The notes beneath the pieces are model-generated. The model had not been told where the DNA came from and searched no databases. It saw only the letters and a list, made by a program, of their open reading frames with translations. From positions 173,960 to 237,959 of the forward strand of contig NZ_JAPFQN010000010.1 of NCBI RefSeq assembly GCF_026241165.1: DNA of 64,000 bases, written 5' to 3'. This DNA is from Mangrovivirga halotolerans. Lineage in GTDB: Bacteria > Bacteroidota > Bacteroidia > Cytophagales > Cyclobacteriaceae. The position numbers and the translations under genes were made by a program. Positions within the stretch are counted from its first letter, which is position 1. Every line of letters begins with the position of its first letter. This document shows, in pieces, positions 54,971 through 62,809 of the stretch.

Positions 54971-54976
54971 TTTAAA

Positions 54977-55042
54977 TAACGGTCTAATATTAGCGTTGTG
55001 CCAGATTATAAGCAAAACACTTTTAGTTTGTCGATATATATG
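54977..55042 (-). repeat. attC-like site 7 (weak)
   Basis: On the minus strand it begins beside the stop at 55043 with CATTAGC and ends GCTAATATTAGACCGTTA. The ATTAGC/GCTAAT arms pair and the GTTA end box is present, but there is no clear AAC box, so it is less certain than the others. Confidence 0.4.
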
Positions 55043-55504
55043 CTAATGGTCAATTCGTTTAATTTTATCATTTTCGCCTGTATTGCGGTTATACAATGTT
55101 GTAAGGCGTTTTCCCTTTGTCACGATTAATAATATTGTTATCAATGTTGGTCCGACAAACATCAACCATTCATCAGGATCTTCAATCATTAATATCCATT
55201 TCCAGGCTTTTAATCCACCTTCAAAAGAATTAAATAATATAAACCCAACTATTCCGAGCAATAGAAATATAAAGTTTATTGATTCCGCTTTTAATTCTTT
55301 ATTTTGTTTGAGATTCATTAGTAGTCCAACATATCCAAGTATTCCAAATATCAATGAAATCAATATTAACGTGTCGTTAAAATCAAAACTTGAAAGAATA
55401 TTAAATGCTCCATAGATACTCACAAACAGAAAAAAGGTCATTGGCAACAAAGCCAATAAAGTCAAAGCAATATTTATCCTTTCTTTTTTCAATTTTAATT
55501 GCAA
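55043..55504 (-). CDS. Four-helix membrane protein of unknown function (cassette)
   Basis: 153 residues with four hydrophobic segments near residues 10-35, 42-62, 75-95 and 117-138. A Trp/Asp-rich loop (KAWKWILMIEDPDEWLMFVG) lies before the last. No family recognised. Attc-like palindromes flank it on both sides. Confidence 0.55.
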   Translation of the reverse strand: MQLKLKKERINIALTLLALLPMTFFLFVSIYGAFNILSSFDFNDTLILISLIFGILGYVGLLMNLKQNKELKAESINFIFLLLGIVGFILFNSFEGGLKAWKWILMIEDPDEWLMFVGPTLITILLIVTKGKRLTTLYNRNTGENDKIKRIDH

Positions 55505-55520
55505 TTTAAGTGTTCTGTCA

Positions 55521-55570
55521 AATGCCTTACATTCTGGCTAAACTGGGTTTCAATGCAGTTTAGGTTGTGT
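55521..55570 (-). repeat. attC-like site 8, short stem
   Basis: Arms CTAAACTG (55538-55545) and CAGTTTAG (55556-55563) are exact complements with a 10-base loop. On the minus strand ACACAAC precedes the first arm; the end box after the second arm (CCAGAATGT) lacks a clear GTT. The stop codon of the hydrolase gene lies within the stem. Confidence 0.55.
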
Positions 55571-56501
55571 TGTGTTCTTTTATTGTTGTTTCAATAAAGT
55601 CAATACTTGGTTTGAAACATTCTATTCCATGTCCCACTTGTTCGAATATTTTTACCTCTTTTAGTTTTTTGCCTAAATGCTTTTTTGCATTACTAATAGA
55701 CTTTTCATGAGGGAGTAAAATGTCCTTATCACCAACTAGCAGATAAGTATCAACAGATACTTCATTAAGCTGATTACTCATATAGTATGGTTTCTCAGTA
55801 TTGTCTTTGTATTTTGAAATTGCAAGTAATTGGTATTCAATCAAAAGCTCTTCAGATTCTTTAGATAATGTATGATTCGGCTTATTAAAGACAACACCAT
55901 CTAAAAATTTCTGAATATTTCTTCTAGAGGTTTTGACCAGCGGAAGTAGGTTGTAATACATATTCTTAAATCCGAAGGAAACCATTCTAAAACACCCAGG
56001 ATTAAGTAAAAAAGCACTTTTTATCTTGTGAGGAATAACTAATGAAAGTTTCATACAAACAAGTCCACCAAATGATGCTCCTGCAATATATGCCGATTCA
56101 ATATTGAGTTTTTCAAAAACTTCAGCACCCCATTTTCCATAATCTAAATTCTTAATGCTTGGAGAATTTCCTTCACTAAGGTTAGGCTGTCCATTCGTTT
56201 CAACAAGAAATATTCGAACATTTTTGGATAGGGAATTTAATCCCTTATCTAAATCCCAGATTAATGAAGTCGTTCTGAAACCTGGGAAAACTACAAGTGT
56301 TTCAACATCTGTACGATTGGTATTAAGACCGTAAATTTGAGTTCTACCTAAACTCGTCTCAATGGTATATCTATCATACCCATAGCCATTAGTTTCTTCA
56401 AGCTTCCCAACCCAAGAATTGAAGGCTTGAATGTCTTTCGCAGCATCTTTAAAGTATGAATGATTTTTCTTCACCTTTCGTTTATTTAATTTCCTTTCCA
56501 T
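55560..56501 (-). CDS. Alpha/beta hydrolase (cassette)
   Basis: 313 residues from MERKLNKRKVKKNHSYFKDA. The fold shows TLVVFPGFRTTSLIWDLDKG, then the nucleophile elbow YIAGASFGGLVCMKLSLV (GxSxG near residue 142), an Asp on TYLLVGDKDILLP and the His in QVGHGIECFKP. No signal peptide. The 5' end overlaps the end of the WG-repeat gene by 20 bases, so these two share a cassette. Substrate unknown. Confidence 0.78.
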   Translation of the reverse strand: MERKLNKRKVKKNHSYFKDAAKDIQAFNSWVGKLEETNGYGYDRYTIETSLGRTQIYGLNTNRTDVETLVVFPGFRTTSLIWDLDKGLNSLSKNVRIFLVETNGQPNLSEGNSPSIKNLDYGKWGAEVFEKLNIESAYIAGASFGGLVCMKLSLVIPHKIKSAFLLNPGCFRMVSFGFKNMYYNLLPLVKTSRRNIQKFLDGVVFNKPNHTLSKESEELLIEYQLLAISKYKDNTEKPYYMSNQLNEVSVDTYLLVGDKDILLPHEKSISNAKKHLGKKLKEVKIFEQVGHGIECFKPSIDFIETTIKEHNTT

Positions 56502-57084
56502 TTTTGTCAATATAAAACCATTCGTCAGATTCAATTCTAGTATGGTCATCATATTTGTCTCTAATTTCTCTTGCGTCAAAAGTTACTTTGGCTTTTCCGT
56601 CTTCGAACCACCAGGCAAAGTCATACTCACATGGAATAGAGATTTGACCGTATTTGTCAGCAAATCCCATTTTCCCATTTCTTTTTGCTCGAACTAGTCC
56701 TTCGTGAAAATAGTCAGGGCCGTTGTCGAAAGACACAATGTCGTAAAGCGTATTTTGATTTCTGTCAATCGCAATCCACCTTCCGTATGAGCTGTCCTTT
56801 GGAAATTCGATCACATTCGCAAAATGGGTCAAAGTATCTGTGCCTAAATACGCATACTTACCAAATGGAATAATGGTATCTCCTTTTATATTTAAGTAAG
56901 CTACTCGAGAGCCATATTGAAGATACTCTTCGTTCGTAACTGCTATCAAAGGATCTTTTGTTTTTGTGTCTAATTGAATCTTGTCAAAATAAGTGTAGTT
57001 TGTCCCTTCTTTTTTGGATTTCTGTCCGCAAGAGAAAATACTTATAATGCTAAGGGATAAGATGATTAATTGATTCATTTTCAT
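56482..57084 (-). CDS. WG-repeat lipoprotein (cassette)
   Basis: 200 residues from MKMNQLIILSLSIISIFSC, a lipoprotein signal; upstream in-frame ATG codons fall in the attC-like site. The mature part has WG/KWG-type repeats: GRWIAIDRNQNTLYDIVSFD, GLVRAKRNGKMGFADKYGQI, CEYDFAWWFEDGKAKVTFDA, EWFYIDKNGKEI. Such beta-propeller-like repeats are common in Bacteroidota lipoproteins of unknown role. It overlaps the hydrolase gene by 20 bases. Confidence 0.7.
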   Translation of the reverse strand: MKMNQLIILSLSIISIFSCGQKSKKEGTNYTYFDKIQLDTKTKDPLIAVTNEEYLQYGSRVAYLNIKGDTIIPFGKYAYLGTDTLTHFANVIEFPKDSSYGRWIAIDRNQNTLYDIVSFDNGPDYFHEGLVRAKRNGKMGFADKYGQISIPCEYDFAWWFEDGKAKVTFDAREIRDKYDDHTRIESDEWFYIDKNGKEIK

Positions 57085-57102
57085 TTTTTTCAAATGCACC
57101 AT

Positions 57103-57177
57103 AACGGCCGGGCTAGCAGCTGTAGTTTTGGTTTGTACGTTGGCCTAAGCGACTATTGCTGCTAGCCATTGTTTGCG
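57103..57177 (-). repeat. attC-like site 9 with perfect 10-bp arms
   Basis: GGCTAGCAGC at 57111-57120 and its exact complement GCTGCTAGCC at 57158-57167. On the minus strand the boxes are GCAAACAATGG at the gene end and CCGTTATGG beside the next start. It starts 7 bases past the stop at 57185-57187. Confidence 0.75.
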
Positions 57178-57184
57178 CTAGTTT

Positions 57185-57688
57185 TTAATTAGTTATTGTT
57201 AACATTATTCCATTTATTGATAAACCGACAAAAAGAGAAATCAAGTTAATTTTTATTTGAAGTTGTTGAGTCATTTCGGAGGAAAAAATTCTAACTGTCA
57301 ATGGGATATTAATTAGAATTGCTACTAATACTGCCCAATTTACAATTCCTAAATGAAAATTCTCATGTCGATCGATTGGTGTTAGGTAATGAAGTAAACT
57401 ATAAGCTATAACAAAATAGACAAATGTTAAAGAGAGTTGAAATCCCAATCTTTTTCTAAGTATAAAACCTGTCAACGAAATTATTATGAGAATAGGTTCA
57501 ATGAACAGCCAATAGTTGTTAAAATATTGTAAAAACCTCATCCGGTTAAGTTCTCCAACGCCGTGAAGCATTTTCAGCATTCCTATTTGTTCAGAAAGAA
57601 TGACGTAAAATTTGATTACAAGCATTATACCGGCTGCACTAAATATTATCCAACCAATACGGTGTTTAATGGTATTGCCGTTTTCCAT
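57185..57688 (-). CDS. Four-helix membrane protein of unknown function (cassette)
   Basis: 167 residues. Hydrophobic segments fall near residues 13-35, 50-68, 75-95 and 108-130, and a fifth closes the protein. MENGNTIKHRIGWIIFSAAG begins it and NINLISLFVGLSINGIMLTI is near the end. No known domain. Confidence 0.55.
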   Translation of the reverse strand: MENGNTIKHRIGWIIFSAAGIMLVIKFYVILSEQIGMLKMLHGVGELNRMRFLQYFNNYWLFIEPILIIISLTGFILRKRLGFQLSLTFVYFVIAYSLLHYLTPIDRHENFHLGIVNWAVLVAILINIPLTVRIFSSEMTQQLQIKINLISLFVGLSINGIMLTITN

Positions 57689-57732
57689 TTACTTTTTGTG
57701 AATCATGTTTCTTTATCGTACCCTTATGGAAG

Positions 57733-57806
57733 GAAACGTTAAGGCTAAGCATCATCCCCCATCCCTTGGGGTGGGGGATGATGCTTAGGCGTTGTTGTAG
57801 CTATTG
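57733..57806 (-). repeat. attC-like site 10 with perfect 17-bp hairpin
   Basis: CTAAGCATCATCCCCCA (57745-57761) and TGGGGGATGATGCTTAG (57772-57788) are exact complements and pairing can continue into the loop. On the minus strand it opens AAACAATAGCTACAACAACG at the toxin stop and closes AGCCTTAACGTTTCC. The start GTTAAGGCTAAGC is shared with 61970. It could also stop transcription, but no T-run follows. Confidence 0.72.
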
Positions 57807-57807
57807 T

Positions 57808-58106
57808 TTATATTATTTTGTCAATCTTTAATATCCTGTATGAACTGTAAACTGTTAATATGTCTATGCGTTCACTGTTCTTTATTCGATATATTATCCG
57901 ATAATTCCCTTCGATCAATTCTCTTATATCCTCATTTCCAATTTCTGGAACTATTCTACCACTTTTAGGAAATTCTTTTAGTGATTTGGTGGACTCCTTT
58001 ATTCTGCTGACTTGAAAAATGCGTATCTCTTTGAGTCCTTTGTTATATAATCAAAAATATCTTTTAAATCGAGATAGTCATGATTAGTCCAAACTACTTT
58101 GACCAT
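57808..58106 (-). pseudogene. parE: ParE/RelE-type toxin with a frameshift
   Basis: From 58106 the first frame reads MVKVVWTNHDYLDLKDIFDY, ITKDSKRYAFFKSAE and stops. In another frame the rest of the family follows without a break from about 58020 to 57808: RIFQVSRIKESTKSLKEFPK, SGRIVPEIGNEDIRELIEGN, YRIIYRIKNSERIDILTVYS. The frame change lies near 58014-58024, at the KRYA-(x)-IF step. It is probably a one-base deletion (or a sequencing error). Its start overlaps the antitoxin stop by 13 bases, as in the intact pair at 61415-61917. Confidence 0.75.
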
Positions 58107-58276
58107 TCATTAATTCGATTTTCAAGATCCTCTTCTGAAATCACATTATCTTCTTCAGAATCTTTTAATCCTTTTTCAATTTTATCCAGTAAAATCAATC
58201 TGCCCATCAATTCATCGATAGAAAATTGATCGGGGAATTTGGATATTGTATTGATCACTTGTTCTTTATTCAGCAT
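58094..58276 (-). CDS. parD: Antitoxin of the ParDE-like pair
   Basis: 60 residues: MLNKEQVINTISKFPDQFSI, DELMGRLILLDKIEKGLKDS and a C-terminal DNVISEEDLENRINEWS. The middle Leu/Ile-rich helix and acidic tail are typical of small antitoxins paired with ParE/RelE toxins. It overlaps the frameshifted toxin by 13 bases. The antitoxin is intact. Confidence 0.72.
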   Translation of the reverse strand: MLNKEQVINTISKFPDQFSIDELMGRLILLDKIEKGLKDSEEDNVISEEDLENRINEWSK

Positions 58277-58339
58277 AGCATATTCAGTTTCTTAAATATA
58301 CGTAAAATTTCGAAATGTGGATATAGCCCTCATGAGCTA

Positions 58340-58415
58340 CAAGGGTTAGTTAAGCACAAAGTTTGATAGGGGCCAAAAGCCTTGATATGAGTACTATTTC
58401 GTCTATTTTTTATTT
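58340..58415 (-). repeat. attC-like site 11 (weak)
   Basis: On the minus strand the region after the DKNYY-protein gene opens CACTAACAATGTAAAT, and it ends GCTTAACTAACCC, like the end of the site at 59939-60196. No good arms are seen in between, so this is only a probable site. Confidence 0.35.
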
Positions 58416-59218
58416 ACATTGTTAGTGGTAGTTATTATTTTTCCGTGCTCAAATTTATTTTTCCCGTCCTTACCAATTCCATTCATTCTGTTAATCTCAA
58501 AGGTCCTAGGGTCAGCTTCTTCTACAATGCTGTTTTTGTAATACACAGCGTTTTTATCTTTTGAATATCCTAACTCCAATATTTCAAATGTTTGGTAGTC
58601 AATATTTTCTAATGCTTCTCCTTGATGGTAGTATCTATTTTTATCTTTTTGCCATTGATAGTCAACAATCTCAAATGATTCAGAGTCGCTTCCAATTATT
58701 GGTTCTGTTCCTTTGTAAGCTTGCTTTTTGTCCTTTCCATAATGACAGCTTAAATTTTCAAAAGATTTGGGGTCTGCATTCATTATAGAGTCTTTATAAG
58801 AAACTGTTTCGTCCCTGATTTTATAAGTATCACAATTACCTATGTATCCTGCTTCTAATCTGTTTTGATTCTCTATTTCTCTATCTTTCGCATATTGTTT
58901 ATTTGACACATATTCTCTGACGATTATAAATGATAGACTTCCAATCATTAAAAGAGGAAGAACATATGCAAGAATTTTCACTTTTTTATATAGTCTTGCA
59001 TTCAGTTCAAAGAATATAATTAGGTAAAGAGGGTATACATTCACTCCAATAAACAAAGCCCAAACCATCAATGGATTTGCATTTGGGTCATCGAAAAAGA
59101 AAATCGTTCCAAAAAAGACTAAAGGCCAAAAAAGTATCGGAAGTAAAATGAACCAATTTATCCATTTAAACTTTTTCGGTACTTCTTTAGAGAATGCTAT
59201 TATCTTCAAATTAGGCAT
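58403..59218 (-). CDS. Membrane protein with DKNYY-like repeats (cassette)
   Basis: 271 residues. Three hydrophobic helices occupy residues 18-42, 47-70 and 80-103. The C-terminal 150 residues have DKNYY-type units: FENLSCHYGKDKKQAYKGTE, FEIVDYQWQKDKNRYYHQGE, FEILELGYSKDKNAVYYKNS, FEINRMNGIGKDGKNKFEHG. DKNYY proteins are found in many bacteria, role unknown. It ends in NNVNKK, encoded within the attC-like region. Confidence 0.75.
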   Translation of the reverse strand: MPNLKIIAFSKEVPKKFKWINWFILLPILFWPLVFFGTIFFFDDPNANPLMVWALFIGVNVYPLYLIIFFELNARLYKKVKILAYVLPLLMIGSLSFIIVREYVSNKQYAKDREIENQNRLEAGYIGNCDTYKIRDETVSYKDSIMNADPKSFENLSCHYGKDKKQAYKGTEPIIGSDSESFEIVDYQWQKDKNRYYHQGEALENIDYQTFEILELGYSKDKNAVYYKNSIVEEADPRTFEINRMNGIGKDGKNKFEHGKIITTTNNVNKK

Positions 59219-59230
59219 CTTTCCTTGTTC

Positions 59231-59372
59231 TAATAACCATTAACGGTCTTACTAAACGGTGGTGTTGGTCAAACGAAGTGCCGACCAGAACGTCCGCCTA
59301 AAAGTAGTAAAAAGGATTGACTTGTCAATCCGCCAGTAGCCCGCCATGCCGTTTAGTTGATGTTGGCAAGTG
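59231..59372 (-). repeat. attC-like site 12, long type, related to site 4
   Basis: Arms CTAAACGG (59252-59259) and CCGTTTAG (59349-59356). On the minus strand it starts TTGCCAACATCAACTAAACG and ends CGTTTAGTAAGACCGTTAAT. Inner sub-stems are shared with 51271-51404. The stop codon of the next gene upstream (TAA in ATCAACTAA) lies inside this site. Confidence 0.75.
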
Positions 59373-59931
59373 TATTTTTTATATCAAGCAAAATCGGTAG
59401 CGAGTGTAAGACTATAATAACTTTAAGCAAGTTTTTCAATGTTTGTCTGGTCTTTTTCCGTTCATTGATAAACACATGTCCAGCTACCATTACAATAAGA
59501 TAGTTGAGCCAAGATGCTTCAAAGTTTCTAATGTTTAGCAATGGGCTTATTAGAGTCAATATGATAAATCCAGAAAGTAATAAAGTCAGCCAATAGGAGT
59601 TTTTATCCAATATAGATTTGAGCTTATATGCTTCAAATGAAACGAGTATTGAAATGACTAATGTGTCAATCACTCCAACCATTAAGAACCAAGAACTTAT
59701 CTCTAAGTGTCTTGCTTTTAGGTAGATGAATAGGATTAGTGTAGATGAAGAAATGATGCAAACTGAAATTATTAGGTTCCTGATTTCTGAGACATATCTT
59801 GAAATTAGTAGACAGTAAATAATAAAAGGCACTAATAATAATTCTGGTGTCGGTTTGAAGGTTAGTTGTACCAACAGAACCACATAGAATAATGTCAATA
59901 AATGTGCTTCAAATCTTCTAATGAGTTCCAT
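59353..59931 (-). CDS. Membrane protein of unknown function (cassette)
   Basis: 192 residues with about six hydrophobic segments. MELIRRFEAHLLTLFYVVLL begins it; FIIYCLLISRYVSEIRNLII and SWLNYLIVMVAGHVFINERK lie in the middle and near the end. The last residues LANIN are encoded by the attC-like site. No family recognised. Confidence 0.55.
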   Translation of the reverse strand: MELIRRFEAHLLTLFYVVLLVQLTFKPTPELLLVPFIIYCLLISRYVSEIRNLIISVCIISSSTLILFIYLKARHLEISSWFLMVGVIDTLVISILVSFEAYKLKSILDKNSYWLTLLLSGFIILTLISPLLNIRNFEASWLNYLIVMVAGHVFINERKKTRQTLKNLLKVIIVLHSLPILLDIKNTLANIN

Positions 59932-59938
59932 AATGTTA

Positions 59939-60196
59939 GTTAAGGCAGATGGTTTACAAAGTTAAAGTCACATGCTTTACACTAAAATCGTACTGAGCCT
60001 TATCGATTGTTGTTTAATTCTTATATCGTTTTCATTAAAGTATCCTAAAAATACGTGCCTATAGAATACCTTCCAAATCCCATTACCTATTTCCTCAGCA
60101 GCAACCTGTCTACCTATTAATCCTCTGGACATATATACCCAGTAATAACCTAACCCACTGAATGGCCTTTTGATTTTTAGCTATTGTTGGCATCAG
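59939..60196 (-). repeat. attC-like region 13 containing a 113-base exact direct repeat
   Basis: On the minus strand it starts TGCCAACAATAGCTAAAAAT just past the serine hydrolase stop and ends CATCTGCCTTAACTAAC just before the next start. Bases 59939-60051 recur identically at 63888-64000. The arms are not obvious, and at about 258 bases it is long for a site. Confidence 0.55.
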
Positions 60197-61326
60197 TTTT
60201 TTACGTATCTATCAATAATATTGTACGTTTTGTCTACAAGGTTTTCCTTAAAAAGGATATCATTATTTGTAAAAATCACCAAGCTTAAAGGCCTTTTAAA
60301 TTTAAAAATTGACCAATTATTAATACCAAATCCCGCCCCTGCCGAAACTGCTAAAGAGTCGGTTACTTCCCAACCCATTGAATAGAATGATTCTTTATCC
60401 TTTAACCTTTGCATATTATCAGAGTGCAGTTCAATATCCATTGAAACGGGCTTAAATATCAACTCGTGTGAAGTTTCGCTTAGTATCTGGTACTGCCTTA
60501 AGGCTTTGAGGTATTTAGAATAATCATTAAGGTTAGAATAGAGTCCAGTAGGTCCTACTAAAGCATTGGAAAAATCGTATGGGTCGTTTGAAACCCAATT
60601 ACTCAGACTATCCCTTTCATAACTAACGGCCATATTAGGTATTTTTCCAAAATTTTTCTCGCTCACAAAATAGGTGTTTTTCATACCTATTCTATCAAAA
60701 ACAACTTCATTCATATACGCTGAAAACGGTTTTCCACTAATATCTTCTATAAGCTTGACCAGAACGCAATAGGCGCCGTTGTTATATGAAAATTGTGTAC
60801 CTGGACTAAATTTTGTAATGTCATTATTTTTATACCAGTCCATCACATCATTTATTGACATAAGATCAGAGGAATTCCAGCTGTGTCTAACTATACGGTC
60901 TGCATCTGCAATTCCGGAGGTATGGGAAATTAACTGCTCAATTGTAACATTCTTAAAGATAGGATACGAAAAATATCTGTAAACGGTATCAGTTATTTTA
61001 AGCTTACCTTCATCTTGCAATTTTAGAATACCAATTGCTGTGAATTGCTTTGTCATGGAGCCAGCATTAAAATTTGTATTGTTGGTTGCCTTTTCTCCAT
61101 TATTAACATTCCTCAACCCGTACGTCTTCTTAATTATCTCTTTACCGTTGTACGATATAAAAATGGCTGCGGCAGGTCCATCATCATTATAATAGGAATT
61201 GAATAATGAATCTATTTCAACTGCAAGTGAATTATTATCTTCTAATACCTCAGTGTGATTTTTTTTTGATTTTCCACATGAGGTAAATATTAGGCCGATA
61301 AGTAGAAGAAGTAAAGGATTTTTCAT
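60193..61326 (-). CDS. Beta-lactamase-fold serine hydrolase lipoprotein, variant KTG site (cassette)
   Basis: 377 residues. The signal is MKNPLLLLLIGLIFTSCGKS with a lipobox. The nucleophile motif is AGSMTKQFTA and the Tyr motif FSYNNGAYCVL, as in the paralogue at 53831-54970. At the place where that protein has HGG, this one has SAGAGFGI, so the His is missing. That may weaken or change hydrolysis. Bounded by attC-like regions on both sides. Confidence 0.83.
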   Translation of the reverse strand: MKNPLLLLLIGLIFTSCGKSKKNHTEVLEDNNSLAVEIDSLFNSYYNDDGPAAAIFISYNGKEIIKKTYGLRNVNNGEKATNNTNFNAGSMTKQFTAIGILKLQDEGKLKITDTVYRYFSYPIFKNVTIEQLISHTSGIADADRIVRHSWNSSDLMSINDVMDWYKNNDITKFSPGTQFSYNNGAYCVLVKLIEDISGKPFSAYMNEVVFDRIGMKNTYFVSEKNFGKIPNMAVSYERDSLSNWVSNDPYDFSNALVGPTGLYSNLNDYSKYLKALRQYQILSETSHELIFKPVSMDIELHSDNMQRLKDKESFYSMGWEVTDSLAVSAGAGFGINNWSIFKFKRPLSLVIFTNNDILFKENLVDKTYNIIDRYVKN

Positions 61327-61338
61327 TTTGATTGCAAA

Positions 61339-61404
61339 ACGTTTACACTATGGTGCAGTTTTTAAGTCCCTCGTGGCATAAAAATGCGGTTATAGTGAGT
61401 GTTA
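61339..61404 (-). repeat. attC-like site 14, near-copy of site 1
   Basis: On the minus strand it starts GTAACACTCACTATAACCGC and ends CACCATAGTGTAAACGT. Its centre and right arm match 47935-48004 base for base in long stretches (TCCCTCGTGGC, AAAAATGCGGTTATAGTGAG). It lies 10 bases past the toxin stop and 13 before the next start. Confidence 0.7.
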
Positions 61405-61414
61405 CCTTTTCGGC

Positions 61415-61720
61415 TTAAATTCCTTTTAATTTTTTAGGATCCCTCGATGTATGAAAAACCCTGGAGATAACTACCTTAGATTTTGTCATTCTGTATATTA
61501 TCTTATAACTCCAGACCACGAGAAATCGATACTCTGATTTTTTATGTTTTAAGAGCGGTTCAATTGTTCCGATATTCAGATGATTCTCTAAAAGCTCAGT
61601 GGAATCTAATATTTTATTCAATACAATCTTGGCATACGATGTGCCTTGTTCATTTTGAATATATTTTACAGCTCTTTCTAATTGTCCTAATGCCTTTTTT
61701 GTCCAAATTACCTCAACCAT
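61415..61720 (-). CDS. parE: ParE/RelE-type toxin (cassette)
   Basis: 101 residues. WTKKALGQLERAVKYIQNEQ is the first helix pair; TIEPLLKHKKSEYRFLVVWS and YKIIYRMTKSKVVISRVFHTSRDPKK (in two parts) give the YRxxY/I-IYR core typical of ParE toxins, which target DNA gyrase, or RelE toxins, which cut mRNA. The short form without extra domains fits either. It follows its antitoxin with a 13-base overlap. Confidence 0.85.
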   Translation of the reverse strand: MVEVIWTKKALGQLERAVKYIQNEQGTSYAKIVLNKILDSTELLENHLNIGTIEPLLKHKKSEYRFLVVWSYKIIYRMTKSKVVISRVFHTSRDPKKLKGI

Positions 61721-61917
61721 TCTTTTGATTTATCTCGAACTTGCTGTTGAGTAAAAATTTCACCCTTTTTTTCCTGTTCCTCAGATTCATCGATATCAGC
61801 CAGCAATGCTAATTGATCATATACATCCTCCAAAGTTGATTCAGGTGTAAGTTGATCCGCAATTTGAATTAAATATTTCTTTAGCGTTTCTTCGTTCATA
61901 TCTACAATATAATTCAA
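61708..61917 (-). CDS. parD: Antitoxin of the ParDE-like pair (cassette)
   Basis: 69 residues. ETLKKYLIQIADQLTPESTL, EDVYDQLALLADIDESEEQE and a charged tail TQQQVRDKSKEWL. The central DVYDQLALLADIDES stretch is common in antitoxins of Bacteroidota ParE pairs. Its stop overlaps the toxin start by 13 bases. The attC-like site at 61970 lies upstream. Confidence 0.78.
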   Translation of the reverse strand: MNYIVDMNEETLKKYLIQIADQLTPESTLEDVYDQLALLADIDESEEQEKKGEIFTQQQVRDKSKEWLR

Positions 61918-61969
61918 AGTCTAATAAGTAAAAAATGATTTAGTTTTATATACGGATTTCCTGCTGAAA

Positions 61970-62040
61970 GGTAACGTTAAGGCTAAGCGGCGAATCCCGT
62001 CCCCAGGGAAGGGATTATTCATGGAAGGCAGTGTTGTAGT
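61970..62040 (-). repeat. attC-like site 15, related to the array ends
   Basis: On the plus strand GTAACGTTAAGGCTAAGC opens it as at 57733, and GGGAAGGGATTATTCATGGA closes it as at 47466. On the minus strand it starts TACTACAACACTGCCTTCC just after the lipoprotein stop at 62047. It thus joins motifs seen at two other sites. Confidence 0.6.
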
Positions 62041-62046
62041 ACGTAT

Positions 62047-62709
62047 TTATAATTCTTTTTTAATTTCTTCCGAAAGCTTTATTTTTCCATTATCCAATAT
62101 CTTACCTTCTTTATAAATAATATAATTTTTTGTCGTTTCTGGGATGATGCTTCCTAATGAGTCACATTCAGAAGAACTGATAGTGTCAGCAACATAGATT
62201 GAGTAATTATTTTTTATTGTCAAATATTCCTCACAAGTGTAACCACAATCTGATCCACAATATCCAATAGACACAATCTTTTGATCTATTTTATCACCGT
62301 TTAATTTATATGTATTTACTATTGGATATAAACAATCAGCAATTCCCAATGAAATTACAGTAATGAAATTGCCAGAAGAAGGAATTTGAATATAACTGTA
62401 TGCATCTAAATCAATAAACTGTTCAAATCTATTACCATCAAACATTAGATCTCCAGTATAACCACCAGAGCAACCTTTTATTTCTATTGGAAGTTCTGAT
62501 TTCTTGAAATTTTCTAAAAATGAATTGAATTCCTCATTTACTTCGGGAAGTTCTGTTTGTTTATTGTTTTGGGACTTTGGATCATCATCCGATTTCGAAG
62601 CTATAGTAATAGTATCTGCTGATTCCTCAATTTTATTCTTATTATCAGACCTCTGTGAACAGCTTACAAAAAAAATAATACAGACTAATTGAAAAAATAT
62701 TTTATTCAT
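62047..62709 (-). CDS. Lipoprotein of unknown function (cassette)
   Basis: 220 residues. MNKIFFQLVCIIFFVSCSQR is a lipoprotein signal with lipobox. A low-complexity linker (KSDDDPKSQNNKQTELPEVN) follows, then a beta-rich domain with CSGGYTGDLMFDGNRFEQFI and a Cys pair (VSIGYCGSDCGYTCEEY). It is bounded by attC-like sites on both sides. Not recognised. Confidence 0.6.
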   Translation of the reverse strand: MNKIFFQLVCIIFFVSCSQRSDNKNKIEESADTITIASKSDDDPKSQNNKQTELPEVNEEFNSFLENFKKSELPIEIKGCSGGYTGDLMFDGNRFEQFIDLDAYSYIQIPSSGNFITVISLGIADCLYPIVNTYKLNGDKIDQKIVSIGYCGSDCGYTCEEYLTIKNNYSIYVADTISSSECDSLGSIIPETTKNYIIYKEGKILDNGKIKLSEEIKKEL

Positions 62710-62724
62710 AGTTGATGATTATAT

Positions 62725-62809
62725 GTACTACAACGCCTAGCTAAAATGAGTATGCGTCCCATTTGCGAGACATGATAAATTTCTGTTTTGCATTGACCTT
62801 TCCAAATGC
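62725..62809 (-). repeat. attC-like region 16 (weak)
   Basis: On the minus strand the C-terminal GATGCGAACTGA of the last gene passes into GCATTTGG; the far end is TTTTAGCTAGGCGTTGTAG. AAC and GTT boxes are in place. The arms between are poor by eye. Confidence 0.4.

Noticed and set aside
57745..57788. Reading the 17-bp hairpin simply as a rho-independent terminator
   Set aside because: No T-run follows on either strand, and the flanking AACAATAGC and GTTAAGGCTAAGC boxes are shared with other gap palindromes, so an attC-like role fits better.
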